Shown here piece after piece: positions 8,992-17,922 of a DNA stretch of 32,926 nt. The DNA is taken from NCBI RefSeq assembly GCF_002934005.1, contig NZ_PGEM01000096.1:1-32926 (forward strand), read 5' to 3'. This DNA comes from Cuspidothrix issatschenkoi CHARLIE-1 (GTDB taxonomy: Bacteria > Cyanobacteriota > Cyanobacteriia > Cyanobacteriales > Nostocaceae). The number at the start of each line of letters is the position of its first letter. Within the stretch, counting starts at the first letter, position 1. Under the pieces are notes generated by a model. It saw nothing but the letters and a program-made list of their open reading frames with translations. It did no database searches and was not told the origin of the DNA. The position numbers and the translations under genes are program-made.

Positions 8992-9302
8992 TGTATTTAT
9001 CTCACATTTTGCCAGTTTACTAATGTTACCTAAATCAGAAATTTTGAAAGCATAGTGAAACTTACTGGTAACACAGCGCATTTTATATTACTTTTGGCAA
9101 ACAGGCAAAAATTCTGTAGATAGCGTTGATGATAATAAACCCAACAGGATCAATGTAAATGCTTTTGTTAGTGTGTACTGTCAACCAAATAACTTTTAAT
9201 CCTGTTCCCTGCGATGCCCTGAGCGAGTCGAAGGGTTGAAGTGCTCACTGTTTCCTGTTCCCTGCTATATATAAATATATAATCCTTTGAAAATCTTAAC
9301 AA
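8992..9302. repeat. Intergenic region holding a dispersed repeat (9203-9250)
   Basis: This divergent gap holds promoters for the SLH gene and the hydrolase gene, but no clear -35/-10 pair stands out. Bases 9203-9250 form a dispersed repeat (TGTTCCCTGCGATGCCC ... GAAGTGCTCACTG) whose inverted, partly deleted relative lies at 16851-16890. Inside it CCCT...GTCGAAGGG forms a short hairpin. Confidence 0.55.
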
Positions 9303-10199
9303 ATGACAACTACAACCCACTATTTACAAACATTTGAAAACCAGGTTTGGACTTGGCGAGATTACAAAATTCAATATACCGTCATGGGTACAGGCCAACC
9401 TTTGGTACTAATTCACGGTTTTGGTGCTTCCATTGGTCACTGGCGCAAAAATATTCCTACTTTAGCTAATGCTGGTTATCAAGTCTTTGCTTTAGATTTG
9501 TTAGGATTTGGAGGTTCTGATAAAGCAGAGATAGACTATAACATGGAAGTGTGGGCAGAATTATTAAAAGATTTTTGCAATGTACATATTCATCAACCTG
9601 CAATATTTATTGGTAATTCTATTGGCGCACTTTTAAGTTTAATTGTGTTAACAGAATATCCTGAAATTGCGGCTGGAGGAGTATTAATTAATTCTGCCGG
9701 CGGTTTAAGTCACCGTCCCCATGAATTGAACCCCGTTTTGCGAGTTTTCATGGCCACATTTAATAAATTAGTGGCCAACCCCATCACAGGTAAATTTGTT
9801 TTTAACCGCATTCGCCAAAAATCACAAATTCGCCGCACACTATATCAAGTCTACCGCGATCGCCAGGCGGTAACAGATGAACTTGTAGATTTACTTTATA
9901 CCCCATCCTGTGACCCCGGAGCGCAACAAGTTTTTGCATCTATTCTCACCGCACCTCCAGGTCCAAGCCCAGAGGAATTATTACCTAACTTGCAATTTCC
10001 ATTATTAGTCCTTTGGGGTGCAGAAGATCCCTGGACACCCATCACCGGAGCGAATATCTATACAGCAGCAAAAGAAAATGGTAAGGATATCAAAATAGTT
10101 CCTATTCCTGGCGCTGGCCATTGTCCCCATGATGAAGTTCCCGATATTGTCAATAGTGAAATTATTAATTGGTTAGGACAACTAAATGTATATAGTTGA
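9303..10199 (+). CDS. Alpha/beta hydrolase
   Basis: A 298-residue alpha/beta-hydrolase-fold enzyme, complete. The oxyanion region HGFG is at residues 39-42. The nucleophile elbow GNSIG gives Ser106, the acid is Asp242 in WGAEDPWTP, and the base is His273 in GAGHCPHDEVP. The C-terminal HCPHDE context and the fold resemble the cyanobacterial and plant hydrolases that remove phytol from chlorophyll pigments (dephytylase/pheophytinase-like), but substrate cannot be read from the sequence and other ester or haloalkane substrates are possible. No signal peptide, so cytosolic or membrane-associated. It stands alone and is followed by a hairpin and a MITE before the convergent rsgA gene. Confidence 0.88.
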   Translation: MTTTTHYLQTFENQVWTWRDYKIQYTVMGTGQPLVLIHGFGASIGHWRKNIPTLANAGYQVFALDLLGFGGSDKAEIDYNMEVWAELLKDFCNVHIHQPAIFIGNSIGALLSLIVLTEYPEIAAGGVLINSAGGLSHRPHELNPVLRVFMATFNKLVANPITGKFVFNRIRQKSQIRRTLYQVYRDRQAVTDELVDLLYTPSCDPGAQQVFASILTAPPGPSPEELLPNLQFPLLVLWGAEDPWTPITGANIYTAAKENGKDIKIVPIPGAGHCPHDEVPDIVNSEIINWLGQLNVYS

Positions 10200-10212
10200 T
10201 TTTAACTAATTG

Positions 10213-10267
10213 TGTAGGTTGGATTAAAGTATTATAACAAATAATCATCACGTCAATCCAACCTACA
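10213..10267. terminator. 13-bp inverted repeat after the hydrolase gene
   Basis: Perfect inverted repeat TGTAGGTTGGATT / AATCCAACCTACA with a 29-base loop, 13 bases after the stop codon. It belongs to the widespread GTAGGTTGG-type palindromic repeats; relatives lie at 31234-31308 and, as a half copy, near 25007. It may end transcription between two convergent genes. Confidence 0.55.
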
Positions 10268-10280
10268 TAATTATCCTTTG

Positions 10281-10402
10281 GTAAGTATTCAGCTATAGCC
10301 CTCGTTCATATCCAGATCCCCGACTTCTTTTATTAATTGTGTCCATAAATAATAAATTGATCACAGAAGTCGGGGATCTTTTTACCTCACCTGAATTCTT
10401 AC
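10281..10402. mobile_element. MITE copy 1 (122 bp, 12-bp terminal inverted repeats)
   Basis: The ends are GTAAGTATTCAG and CTGAATTCTTAC, a 12-bp terminal inverted repeat with one mismatch. Inside is a 15-bp perfect hairpin stem (10314-10328 with 10365-10379) followed by TTTTT. A near-identical 122-bp copy is at 26049-26170 and a left-truncated copy at 32814-32901. There is no coding capacity, so it would need a transposase supplied elsewhere. It sits between convergent genes, where the hairpin and T-run could act as a terminator. Confidence 0.8.
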
Positions 10403-10416
10403 ATCTTTTGAGATCA

Positions 10417-11520
10417 TTATTCTTCACCTTCTGTATATAAATCTGGTAAATTTTGCACCTGCAACCGCCGAGAAACACGACGATATTTTTTACTTTCTAA
10501 CTTAGGTTCATAATGATTTTGACCTTTACCTTTAGATTTCAATTTTAATGTAGATTCAGGATCGGCTTGTTGTTTTAAATTAGTTTGATATGCGATCGCA
10601 TCATCCAAAAATTCTAAATAATGTTCATATCTCTCCCACTCACTACCCACCATGCAACCAGGTTCATCTCGATGTAAACAATCACTAAATCGGCAATTTC
10701 CAGCTTCTAAGCGATTTCTAACTTCAGGGAAATAATAGATTAATTCTTCCGCGCCACAATTCAAATCAGGTTGATTAAAACCCGGAGTATCCGCCAACAA
10801 ACCACCACTGGGAATTTCAAATAATTCGACATGACGGGTAGTATGACGACCACGGGCTAATTTACCAGAAACTTCGCCCACACGCAGTTTAGCATCAGGA
10901 ATTAACATATTAATTAAACTCGATTTCCCGACACCAGAAGGACCAGCAATCACCGTAATTTTATTGTTTAAATATGCACCAATTTGGGGAATATTCAGAT
11001 GATTTTGCACACTAATAAAAATTGGGCGATAACCCCAGCTAGAAAGGCGATCGCTAATTTCCTGTTGTTCCTGTTGAGCAATTAAATCACATTTATTCAA
11101 ACACAACAGCACGTCTACACCCGTAGATTCAGCTTTAATCAAAAACCTGCTTAATTGATAAGGTTCTAAGGGTGGATCAGCCACCGCAAAAACCAAGAGA
11201 ATTTGATTAACATTAGCGATCGCTGGTCTATCTAACTCAGTATTCCGAGGTAAAACCTCCGAGATCGCTCCTCGTCCCCCAGTCCAGTCCGGTTCTTCTA
11301 CGATCACGCGATCGCCCACCATCACCTGCTGGCCAATTTTCTTTAACCGCGTTCTGCGAGTACACAGGAGAATGGGAGCAGGAGGCAGGGGAATATCATT
11401 CCTTCTTCCTTCTTCATTCTCACTCCTTTTTACCTCATCCATTTGGACACGATAAAAATTGGCCTGTACAGCTAACACCGTACCCAATAACTGTTGAGTA
11501 GAAACATTTTCCCCTTTCAT
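10417..11520 (-). CDS. rsgA: Ribosome small-subunit assembly GTPase RsgA
   Basis: RsgA is a circularly permuted GTPase that tests late 30S subunits. The order of motifs proves the permutation: NKCD (G4, residues 142-145) comes before the P-loop GPSGVGKSS (193-201) and DTPG (G3, 244-247). A C-terminal zinc motif follows (C276, C281, H283, C289), preceded by an N-terminal OB-fold region. The 367-residue length is normal; the last 45 residues are a basic tail rich in Lys and Arg. ATG 11520 is chosen because it overlaps the stop of the tusA-like gene (ATGA), indicating coupling; a longer frame to 11589 would overlap that gene fully. It is the last gene of the dnaJ-tusA-rsgA unit. Confidence 0.96.
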   Translation of the reverse strand: MKGENVSTQQLLGTVLAVQANFYRVQMDEVKRSENEEGRRNDIPLPPAPILLCTRRTRLKKIGQQVMVGDRVIVEEPDWTGGRGAISEVLPRNTELDRPAIANVNQILLVFAVADPPLEPYQLSRFLIKAESTGVDVLLCLNKCDLIAQQEQQEISDRLSSWGYRPIFISVQNHLNIPQIGAYLNNKITVIAGPSGVGKSSLINMLIPDAKLRVGEVSGKLARGRHTTRHVELFEIPSGGLLADTPGFNQPDLNCGAEELIYYFPEVRNRLEAGNCRFSDCLHRDEPGCMVGSEWERYEHYLEFLDDAIAYQTNLKQQADPESTLKLKSKGKGQNHYEPKLESKKYRRVSRRLQVQNLPDLYTEGEE

Positions 11521-11774
11521 TCCACAACAACCGGACGGCGGACAACCAAAGCAAAATAGGTAGAAAAGTCTATAATTTTTTCTACACAATAACCAGCCAT
11601 GGTCAAACTATCAGGAACTTGTTCTATGGGTTCACCTGGATCTAACCAGACCTCCAATAAACCCCCCGGTGGCATTTTTTCCAAAAATAGTTTTGTCCGC
11701 ACAAAATTAATCGGGCAGGGAGTCCCACGTAGATCAAGTTGAGCGTCAGGGGTTAACACAGAAGACCCACTCAT
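11517..11774 (-). CDS. TusA/SirA-like sulfurtransferase
   Basis: An 85-residue protein of the TusA family with the signature [16 protein letters not shown], where Cys20 followed by Pro is the sulfur-carrying position, and the typical second half [18 protein letters not shown]. TusA proteins relay sulfur, for example for tRNA thiolation, but the cyanobacterial member's partner is not known to me. It overlaps dnaJ upstream and rsgA downstream by 4 bp each, so it is translated as part of one operon. This conserved-looking arrangement ties it to protein folding and ribosome maturation only by position. Confidence 0.9.
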   Translation of the reverse strand: MSGSSVLTPDAQLDLRGTPCPINFVRTKLFLEKMPPGGLLEVWLDPGEPIEQVPDSLTMAGYCVEKIIDFSTYFALVVRRPVVVE

Positions 11775-12916
11775 GATTTAAACAAGCCTCCTAAGAATCC
11801 TTCTAAACCGCCTTTACCCGTTCTGTCTCCCTTAATTTTAGCCAGTTTCTCTAGTAGTTCCCTCTCCTCTGGAATGATCTTAGTAGGAATATCAATTAAG
11901 ACGGTCAGCATATGATCACCGCGACTGACAGGATTACCTAAACGGGGCACACCACGGTTTTCTAACTTCATCACCGTATTTGGTTGCGTACCAGAGGGAA
12001 TCATCAACTCCACCGGGCCATCTACAGTATTTACCTCTAAACGGCAACCTAAAATCGCTTGCAGGTAGCTAATTTTAATTTCCGAGATAATGTTAATCCC
12101 ATCCCGGTGAAATTCCTCATCCTCGTTGACAAACAGGTAAACATATAGATCACCTGGAGGTCCACCCCGTTGACCCGCATCCCCTTCTTGAGAAACACGT
12201 AATCTTGTGCCATTATCTACACCGGCAGGAACATTAATTTTTAGTTTCTTGGTAACTTGATTTGCCCCTTTACCATCACAAGCATCACACTTATCCTCTA
12301 CCACCGTTCCTGTGCCATCACAGGTGGGACAGGTGGAAACTTGAGTAAAACTGCCAAATGGGGTTCTTGTTACCCGTCTGACCTGACCTGAACCACTGCA
12401 AGTGCTACAAGTGCGGGGGCGAGTGCCTGGTTTAGCACCAGAACCAGTACACACTTCACAGGTTTCTAGATGGGAAATGCGAATTTCCTTTTCACCACCA
12501 AATATGGCTTCCCGAAAATCTAATTTCAGGTCTAGACGCAGATCATCACCTCGTACTGGTCCACTGCGCCGTCTTTGCTGGGTTTGTCCACCCATGCCAC
12601 CACCACCAGCAAAGCCACTGAAAATGCTTTCAAAGATATCGGCAAAACCACCCATATCGCCCATATCTTGGAAACCAGCACCAGCCGCCGCCGCTCCTGA
12701 TACACCAGCTTCACCAAAGCGGTCATAACGGGCGCGAACTTCTGGCTCTGATAACACTTCATAGGCGCGGTTAATTTCCTTAAATCGCTCCTCTGCCCCA
12801 GCTTCTTTGTTAACATCTGGGTGATACTTTCGGGCTAGGCGGCGATAAGCCTGTTTAATTTCTTCTTTGTCGGCGTCACGAGAGACACCCAGGGTTTCAT
12901 AATAGTCTCGGGCCAT
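11771..12916 (-). CDS. dnaJ: Chaperone DnaJ (type I Hsp40)
   Basis: Complete type I DnaJ of 381 residues, co-chaperone that delivers clients to DnaK and stimulates its ATPase. The J domain occupies residues 1-70 with HPD at 32-34. A Gly-rich region covers about 70-112 (including [10 protein letters not shown]). Four zinc motifs of the CxxCxGxG type start at C153, C170, C196 and C210, followed by the two client-binding domains. It lies downstream of dnaK on the same strand but is separated by 573 bases, so it likely has its own promoter; a TATAAT hexamer (minus strand, 12937-12932) lies close to the start but lacks a clear -35 partner. It is coupled to the tusA-like gene by ATGA. Confidence 0.97.
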   Translation of the reverse strand: MARDYYETLGVSRDADKEEIKQAYRRLARKYHPDVNKEAGAEERFKEINRAYEVLSEPEVRARYDRFGEAGVSGAAAAGAGFQDMGDMGGFADIFESIFSGFAGGGGMGGQTQQRRRSGPVRGDDLRLDLKLDFREAIFGGEKEIRISHLETCEVCTGSGAKPGTRPRTCSTCSGSGQVRRVTRTPFGSFTQVSTCPTCDGTGTVVEDKCDACDGKGANQVTKKLKINVPAGVDNGTRLRVSQEGDAGQRGGPPGDLYVYLFVNEDEEFHRDGINIISEIKISYLQAILGCRLEVNTVDGPVELMIPSGTQPNTVMKLENRGVPRLGNPVSRGDHMLTVLIDIPTKIIPEERELLEKLAKIKGDRTGKGGLEGFLGGLFKS

Positions 12917-13489
12917 ATAGCAAGGTTAAGAATTATAAGGAAGCAGAAATACGGAAGATAGTAGCTGATAGCTTTAAGGTAACACTTTCACAAAGAATAC
13001 AGAAATTCACGACTTTAGATAGGCAGGAGTGGCCTTAGCCATACTGTTGTTTAATTTTTGTTAATAATTAATTTTACCGCTACTTTTTGCTCATAGTTTC
13101 ATGGTTGATCGACTACCTGGTATTAGTATATACAACTACGTTTTTATGCGATCGCTGTTGTTAATCAGCGTGATTATTTGCTGGTACTGATCACAGGAAA
13201 GGCCAGATTAAGATTTGGCAGTATATTACAGCCTTCACCATGATTGCATTCGCCGATTAATATTTTATCATTGTGCTATTTCGGTGTGGAAAAACCCACC
13301 CATTGATTATAGGGACTAGCCGTACCATTAAATGTGGAAAACCCGACCTATACTTTTATATATGTTTATGGTACTGCAGTTGCTAGTACAGCTAAAAGGT
13401 AGGACTCAGGAGTTCAGGAGGAAGAAGAAAGAAGAAAGAAATTTTTCCCCTACCCCTCTATCAACCATCAAGCATCAACTATCACCTAC
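12917..13489. other. 573-base gap between dnaK and dnaJ
   Basis: No ORF of coding character and no recognised RNA gene. It holds one HIP1 site (GCGATCGC near 13148). A short direct repeat (TGTGGAAAA-ACCC at 13285 and again at 13333) and a purine-rich tract (13415-13440) are visible. No CIRCE heat-shock operator (TTAGCACTC-N9-GAGTGCTAA) is present. The length suggests that dnaJ has a separate promoter, or that a small RNA is encoded, but nothing specific supports the latter. Confidence 0.4.
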
Positions 13490-15448
13490 TTAGTCTATGG
13501 TCTCATAATCAGCTTGTGAGTTATTTTCCTCATCCAAATCAAAGTTAAATTGTCGTACTTGTGTATCAATCATAGGAAGTGTATCAATTAGTGATTCGAC
13601 TATTTCTATAGACACTTCTATATCTGATTCATCTTTATTAGCTTGTTTATAGACATCCGTACCAATAGCAAAGAGAGTTTGCTGGAAATCCTCTAACAAC
13701 ACTTTAAAGTTGGGTGGGGAGATATTCGAGTTATTCATTGCTGCTTGTAACTCCGCAGCTTTTTCATTTGCCAAATTGATGAGTTTATCACTCAAGAAAC
13801 TGCGATTATCCCGTAATGTTGAAGCATAACTGAATAACAGGTTATCAGCTTGGTTTTTAAGTTCCACTAGTTCTTTACGTCTTTGATCCTCTTCAGCAAA
13901 GATTTCAGCCTGTTTTCGCATTTGTTCAATTTCAGCACTGTTTAAACCGCCGGTACTGGTAATGCGGATACTTTGTTCTCTACCTGTACCTTTATCTTGA
14001 GCCGCAACTTTGAGGATGCCATTCACATCAATTTCAAAAGCTACTTCAATCTGGGGTACACCGCGAGGAGCAGGAGGAATGCCACTGAGAAGAAATTTAC
14101 CCAAGCTTTTGTTATCTTTAGACATAGCACGTTCACCTTGGAGAACGTGAATTTCCACAGAGGTTTGGCCATCAACGGCGGTAGAAAAGATTTGGGATTT
14201 ACTGGTGGGAATGGTGGTATTGCGATCAATAATTTTGGTAAATACTTCTCCTAGAGTTTCAATGCCTAAAGATAGGGGGGTGACATCTAAAAGTAGAAGG
14301 GCATCGAGTTCTCCCGCTAAAACTCCTGCTTGGATGGCTGCACCCAGGGCGACGGCTTCATCAGGGTTAACCGAACGGTCTGGGGCTTTACCACCAAAAA
14401 ATTTAATTAAAGCGTTTTGAACTGCGGGAATGCGAGTAGAACCACCGACTAAAATAATCCGATCTATATTCTGGGGTTTAAGTTCGGCATCCTTGAGGGC
14501 TTGTATCATCGGTTCAATGGTTCCCTCTATTAAATGGCCTGCTAGTTCTTCAAATTGAGAACGACTCAGTTCCATTTCTAGATGCTTAGGACCCGTGGCA
14601 TCCGCCGTGATAAATGGCAGGTTAATAGAGGTGCTAACCATGCTAGATAGTTCGACTTTGGCTTTTTCTGCTGCTTCCCGCAAGCGTTGGAGAGCCATTT
14701 TGTCTTGGGCGATATCTATCTTTTCTTCGGCTTTAAATCGCTCTACCATCCAACGGACAATGGCATTATCAAAGTCATCTCCTCCCAGGTGGTTGTTACC
14801 ACAGGTGGCTTTAACTTCAAATACTCCGTCTCCCAGTTGGAGAATGGAGACATCAAAGGTTCCTCCTCCCAGGTCAAATACTAAAATTAACTGCTCTTGA
14901 TCTTGTTTATCTAAACCAAAGGCCAGGGCGGCGGACGTAGGTTCGTTAATAATTCTTAATACTTCTAAACCAGCAATAGTACCTGCATCTTTTGTGGCTT
15001 GTCTTTGGGCATCTGTAAAATATGCTGGTACTGTAATTACGGCTTTTGTGACTGTGTCACCTAGAAAATTTTCCGCATCCTGCTTGAGTTTTTGCAAGAC
15101 CATAGCGGAGATTTCTTGAGGTGTGTAATTGCGGCCGCGAATTTGCACATCAACGGTATCATCTCTACCTTTAATACAGTTATAGGGGACGCGATCGCGT
15201 TCTAATTCTGTATCTTCCCAACGACGACCAATAAATCTTTTGATACTGTAGACTGTGCTTCCTGCATTGGTTACGGCTTGTCGTTTAGCCAGTTGTCCAA
15301 TGAGGCGCTCGTTACCTTTAGCAAAACCAACAATACTCGGAGTAGTGCGCCCTCCTTCGGAGTTAGCAATCACTATTGGTTGTCCAGCTTCCAAAACAGC
15401 TACACAACTATTAGTAGTACCTAAATCGATCCCGATAACTTTTCCCAT
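13490..15448 (-). CDS. dnaK: Chaperone DnaK (Hsp70)
   Basis: Complete Hsp70 of 652 residues. The ATPase domain shows [13 protein letters not shown] (residues 5-17), the phosphate-2 loop [13 protein letters not shown] and the adenosine motif [13 protein letters not shown]. The substrate domain begins after the linker [19 protein letters not shown], and the C-terminal lid is helical with an acidic tail ending DYETID. With GrpE encoded 235 bases upstream and DnaJ downstream on the same strand, the locus supplies a full Hsp70 cycle. Cyanobacteria usually hold several dnaK genes; the grpE neighbourhood suggests a housekeeping copy, but assigning a paralogue number is not possible here. A short inverted repeat lies directly before the start codon. 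Confidence 0.97.
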   Translation of the reverse strand: MGKVIGIDLGTTNSCVAVLEAGQPIVIANSEGGRTTPSIVGFAKGNERLIGQLAKRQAVTNAGSTVYSIKRFIGRRWEDTELERDRVPYNCIKGRDDTVDVQIRGRNYTPQEISAMVLQKLKQDAENFLGDTVTKAVITVPAYFTDAQRQATKDAGTIAGLEVLRIINEPTSAALAFGLDKQDQEQLILVFDLGGGTFDVSILQLGDGVFEVKATCGNNHLGGDDFDNAIVRWMVERFKAEEKIDIAQDKMALQRLREAAEKAKVELSSMVSTSINLPFITADATGPKHLEMELSRSQFEELAGHLIEGTIEPMIQALKDAELKPQNIDRIILVGGSTRIPAVQNALIKFFGGKAPDRSVNPDEAVALGAAIQAGVLAGELDALLLLDVTPLSLGIETLGEVFTKIIDRNTTIPTSKSQIFSTAVDGQTSVEIHVLQGERAMSKDNKSLGKFLLSGIPPAPRGVPQIEVAFEIDVNGILKVAAQDKGTGREQSIRITSTGGLNSAEIEQMRKQAEIFAEEDQRRKELVELKNQADNLLFSYASTLRDNRSFLSDKLINLANEKAAELQAAMNNSNISPPNFKVLLEDFQQTLFAIGTDVYKQANKDESDIEVSIEIVESLIDTLPMIDTQVRQFNFDLDEENNSQADYETID

Positions 15449-15454
15449 ACTTAA

Positions 15455-15474
15455 AGTATTGTGAGTACAATATT
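15455..15474 (-). promoter_or_regulatory. Inverted repeat just upstream of dnaK start
   Basis: AGTATTGT and ACAATATT (8 bp, one mismatch, 4-base spacer) end 7 bases before the dnaK start codon. It could be a repressor site or, in the mRNA, a weak AU-rich hairpin near the start codon. No consensus ribosome site precedes the ATG. No CIRCE element is present. Confidence 0.3.
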
Positions 15475-15595
15475 CTACCGTAATTGTTCACAGGCAGTTT
15501 TTTGACCATAGGTAACACACTGATAGCAAAATTTATGCTATTTCTTATTGTAAGCGATTATACGGATTTAGCTTACCGTTTTAAACTTTTGTGTT

Positions 15596-15612
15596 GCGGG
15601 CACCTTGCCCGC
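15596..15612. terminator. GC-rich hairpin downstream of grpE
   Basis: GCGGGC/GCCCGC with a 5-base loop, about 70 bases after the grpE stop on the minus strand. No T-run follows on that strand, so it may instead be part of a dispersed repeat. It lies between grpE and dnaK and could partly separate their transcription. Confidence 0.3.
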
Positions 15613-15683
15613 TAAGGCTGTGTGAATCTTCCCTATATCCCCGTTCCCTATCCCTATTTGGACTTTATACCCATAATCACAGG

Positions 15684-16358
15684 TTAGCTTTGATCTTGGC
15701 TAGATTCGTCTTCTAGTTCTAAGTAGCCATCTTCTTTGGGAGCAGCTACTTTCACCATGGCATGGCGGAGTACGCGATCGCCAAAAAAGTAACCGCGTAC
15801 TAGCTCTTCCAAGACTGTGCCTTCGGGATGTTCATCTGTCGGTTCTCGCATTACTGCTTCATGGAAATTGGGGTCAAATTCCTGACCTTCAGGACGCATG
15901 GGCGCTACACCTAACCGTTTTAGGCAATCTACTAACTGTTTATAAACCCCCTGGTAACTTTTATGAATGGTCATTTCACCTTCATTCTGGGGTTTCAGGT
16001 GCGATCGCGCTCTCTCAAAATTATCCACCACAGGCAGCAATTCCGTAATTGTGTTGCGCTTGGCCTGCAAGTCTAATTCTTCTTTTTCCTTAGATGTGCG
16101 TTTGCGGTAATTTTCAAAATCTGCGGCAATCCGCATATATTGAACATTACGTTCTTCTAATTGTACTTTTAGAGATTCAAGTTGTTGAGTTATCTCTAAT
16201 AAAGCATCATTGTCAGCGGCGATAGACTGGGCTGTAGCTTCACCATTTTCGTCAGTGAGTATAGTATCTCCCTGTTCATTTATTGGAGTTGCTACTTGCT
16301 CAGTAACTTCGCTGCCAGATTCGTTGGAGTTAATTTCAGATGGGGAGTCGCTTTTCAT
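15684..16358 (-). CDS. grpE: Nucleotide exchange factor GrpE
   Basis: GrpE (224 residues) releases ADP from DnaK. Residues 1-50 are an acidic, disordered N-terminus. A long coiled coil follows ([37 protein letters not shown]), and the C-terminal beta domain shows [23 protein letters not shown], the family signature. ATG 16358 is preceded by AGAGG at a normal distance. It is the first gene of the minus-strand chaperone block; the opposite side is a gap with transposon remains. Confidence 0.96.
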   Translation of the reverse strand: MKSDSPSEINSNESGSEVTEQVATPINEQGDTILTDENGEATAQSIAADNDALLEITQQLESLKVQLEERNVQYMRIAADFENYRKRTSKEKEELDLQAKRNTITELLPVVDNFERARSHLKPQNEGEMTIHKSYQGVYKQLVDCLKRLGVAPMRPEGQEFDPNFHEAVMREPTDEHPEGTVLEELVRGYFFGDRVLRHAMVKVAAPKEDGYLELEDESSQDQS

Positions 16359-16458
16359 TGCTTGCTATACCTCTATTGGTTCGCCCAATTCCTGGCTCAT
16401 ATAGTTTACCTGTTTATTTTCATTTAGTATTATCTACTTATCTTAGATAGTTTGAACA

Positions 16459-16749
16459 GGGGTGAACTACCCACACTGACCTGACGGTACAGTGTTGGCT
16501 TCCTGTCCAGCAGAAAGCACAGTAGTAGACTTCTTCCGTCCTCTATTACTGCGACTTACTTCTGGGCGACAGGCTTTATCCCCCGTTCCAGAGGTCAAAC
16601 CTTCGGCTTCGCTCAGGTTAAAAACTTGCAGCCGAAGTATTCGTAGTCCCTCATCTGGTGAGGTTTATCGCTGCATTGATATCTCTGTCATGTTTAGTCT
16701 GGCACTTTTCACAAGTCCAAAATCTTATATCTAGGGGCAAACTACCCAC
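16459..16749. mobile_element. IS200/IS605 fragment bounded by two right-end-like repeats
   Basis: GGGGTGAACTACCCAC (16459-16474) and GGGGCAAACTACCCAC (16734-16749) are direct 16-bp repeats with two differences and frame the tnpB remnant. Each looks like the right end of an IS605-group element, suggesting one element end nested against another. The bases to 16840 beyond (ATTCATCCCACGC ... GGGGCTTGAAG) look like the terminal region of a second such element. No tnpA is present. Confidence 0.6.
16468..16733 (-). pseudogene. tnpB: 3' remnant of an IS200/IS605-type tnpB
   Basis: Minus-strand translation from 16733 gives the TnpB zinc-ribbon end: WTCEKCQTKHDRDINAA, with the CxxC knuckle and the catalytic-Asp DRDINAA motif. 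A one-base shift near 16653 then moves the frame; in the next frame the typical tail continues (EGLRIL ... GTGDKACRPEV ... NRGRKKSTTV) to a TAG at 16470-16468. Upstream the gene is cut at 16733, where a 16-bp sequence resembling the element's own right end begins. Only about 88 codons remain, so the nuclease is dead. The former right end may still carry guide-RNA-like sequence, which cannot be tested here. Confidence 0.8.
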
Positions 16750-17040
16750 TTGATTGTTGAAAAACTGTCGTTAATTCACGCGCCATTCATCCCACGCTGC
16801 CCTTCGGGTCAGTTGTGGGGCTTGAAGTCGGTTAAGCTAAATTTAATTACCAGTGAACACTTCGATAAGCTCAGTGCATCGCAGGGAACATTATGAGGTT
16901 TTTTGCTGGTTACACCAGTTATAAAAATTTTTACGTAGAAAGGTTGTGAATTGAATATTGAATAGGGTATCAATGGGAATTATTTACTGCAGTGTGGGAA
17001 TACTAAAAACAAAGGTTTCCCTACCCTAACCAAATTGCTT
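16750..17040. repeat. Gap before pilB with dispersed repeat (16851-16890)
   Basis: After the transposon remains, bases 16851-16890 (CAGTGAACACTTCGATAAGC ... GCATCGCAGGGAACA) are an inverted, internally shorter relative of 9203-9250. The remaining 150 bases up to the pilB start are AT-rich and should contain the pilB promoter, but no convincing hexamers were found. Confidence 0.5.
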
Positions 17041-17922
17041 ATGACTTACTCATCTCCACAACGGCGCAGCACCGCTCTCACCACAAGAACTGAGTTTTCC
17101 CCCTTCGGTAATAAGCTAGTACAGTCTGGCTATGTCAACCCTGAACAAATGAGACAGGCAGTAGTTGAAAGCCGCAAGTTCGGGAGACAATTGATAGAAG
17201 TATTAGAGTCAATCACGGGGCGACAATTATCACCTGAGTTTGTCCGGGAATACAAAAAACAACATTTATTTGAACTGAAAATCCTTTACGGTGTTGAGTG
17301 TCTCGATCCAGAGCTAAATGAAATTGATACTACAGATGTGGGGACTTTAATTCAAACTCTCATTCCTGTGGATATTTGTCGTCGCCATCGCCTAGTGCCA
17401 TTGTTAAAAAATGATAACCAAACTCCTCCCTGTGTTTTGGTGGCAATGGTTGATCCAGATAATCTGGAAGCTTCTGATGATCTCAACCGCATCTTGCGTC
17501 CTCAAAATCTGGCTCTAGAACGCAAAGTCATTACCGAGGACGACTACCAGCAAATTATTAATCAATATTTAGATGAAGTAGCTGCTAAACAAAAAATCCT
17601 CGACCAACAAAAAAGCTATGACGTTGGAGGAGCAATCCAACAATTAAATGAGCAAGACATGGAGGAAATTGCTGATAATGATGTTGATTTAGATAATCCC
17701 AAGGATGCCAATGATGCACCAATTATCAAACTTGTCAATCAAATTTTACTCAAAGCTCTAAATGAAGGTGTTTCCGATATTCACATCGAACCGCAAGAAG
17801 AATATCTCCGCATTCGTTTCCGCAAAGATGGGGTATTACGGGAGGCATTTGACAATAGTGCAGATAATAGTTCATATCCTTCTCTAGCTAATTTGGTAGT
17901 ATTGACAATAATTAAACCTTGA
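17041..17922 (+). pseudogene. pilB: Type IV pilus assembly ATPase PilB, 3' half lost
   Basis: The first 270 codons encode the N-terminal part of PilB/GspE: the MshEN-type region (FGNKLVQSGYVNPEQM, LVAMVDPDNLEASDDL) and the start of the ATPase N-subdomain (APIIKLVNQILLKALNEGVSDIHIEP ... RFRKDGVLREAF). At about 17850 the match stops and the frame runs 23 codons into the antisense of cas3 before ending. The Walker A, Asp box, Walker B and tetracysteine parts of the motor ATPase are all missing, so the product cannot power pilus extension. pilT and pilC, usual neighbours in cyanobacteria, do not follow. ATG 17041 is preferred over a TTG six bases earlier. Unless another copy exists, piliation, motility and DNA uptake would be lost. 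Confidence 0.85.

Noticed and set aside
12532-12816. ORFs overlapping dnaJ, dnaK and grpE in other frames
   Set aside because: They lie inside well-conserved chaperone genes and have no family features.
12917-13489. A structured small RNA gene between dnaK and dnaJ
   Set aside because: The gap is long but shows no strong fold, known RNA motif or promoter/terminator pair.
15449-16404. CIRCE/HrcA heat-shock operator upstream of grpE or dnaK
   Set aside because: The TTAGCACTC-N9-GAGTGCTAA pattern was looked for in the chaperone gaps and not found.
17781-17922. A developmentally excised element interrupting pilB, as known for nifD or hupL in heterocyst formers
   Set aside because: No site-specific recombinase gene and no flanking direct repeats with the rest of pilB are present in the window, and cas3 is truncated at the same point, which excision elements would not explain.
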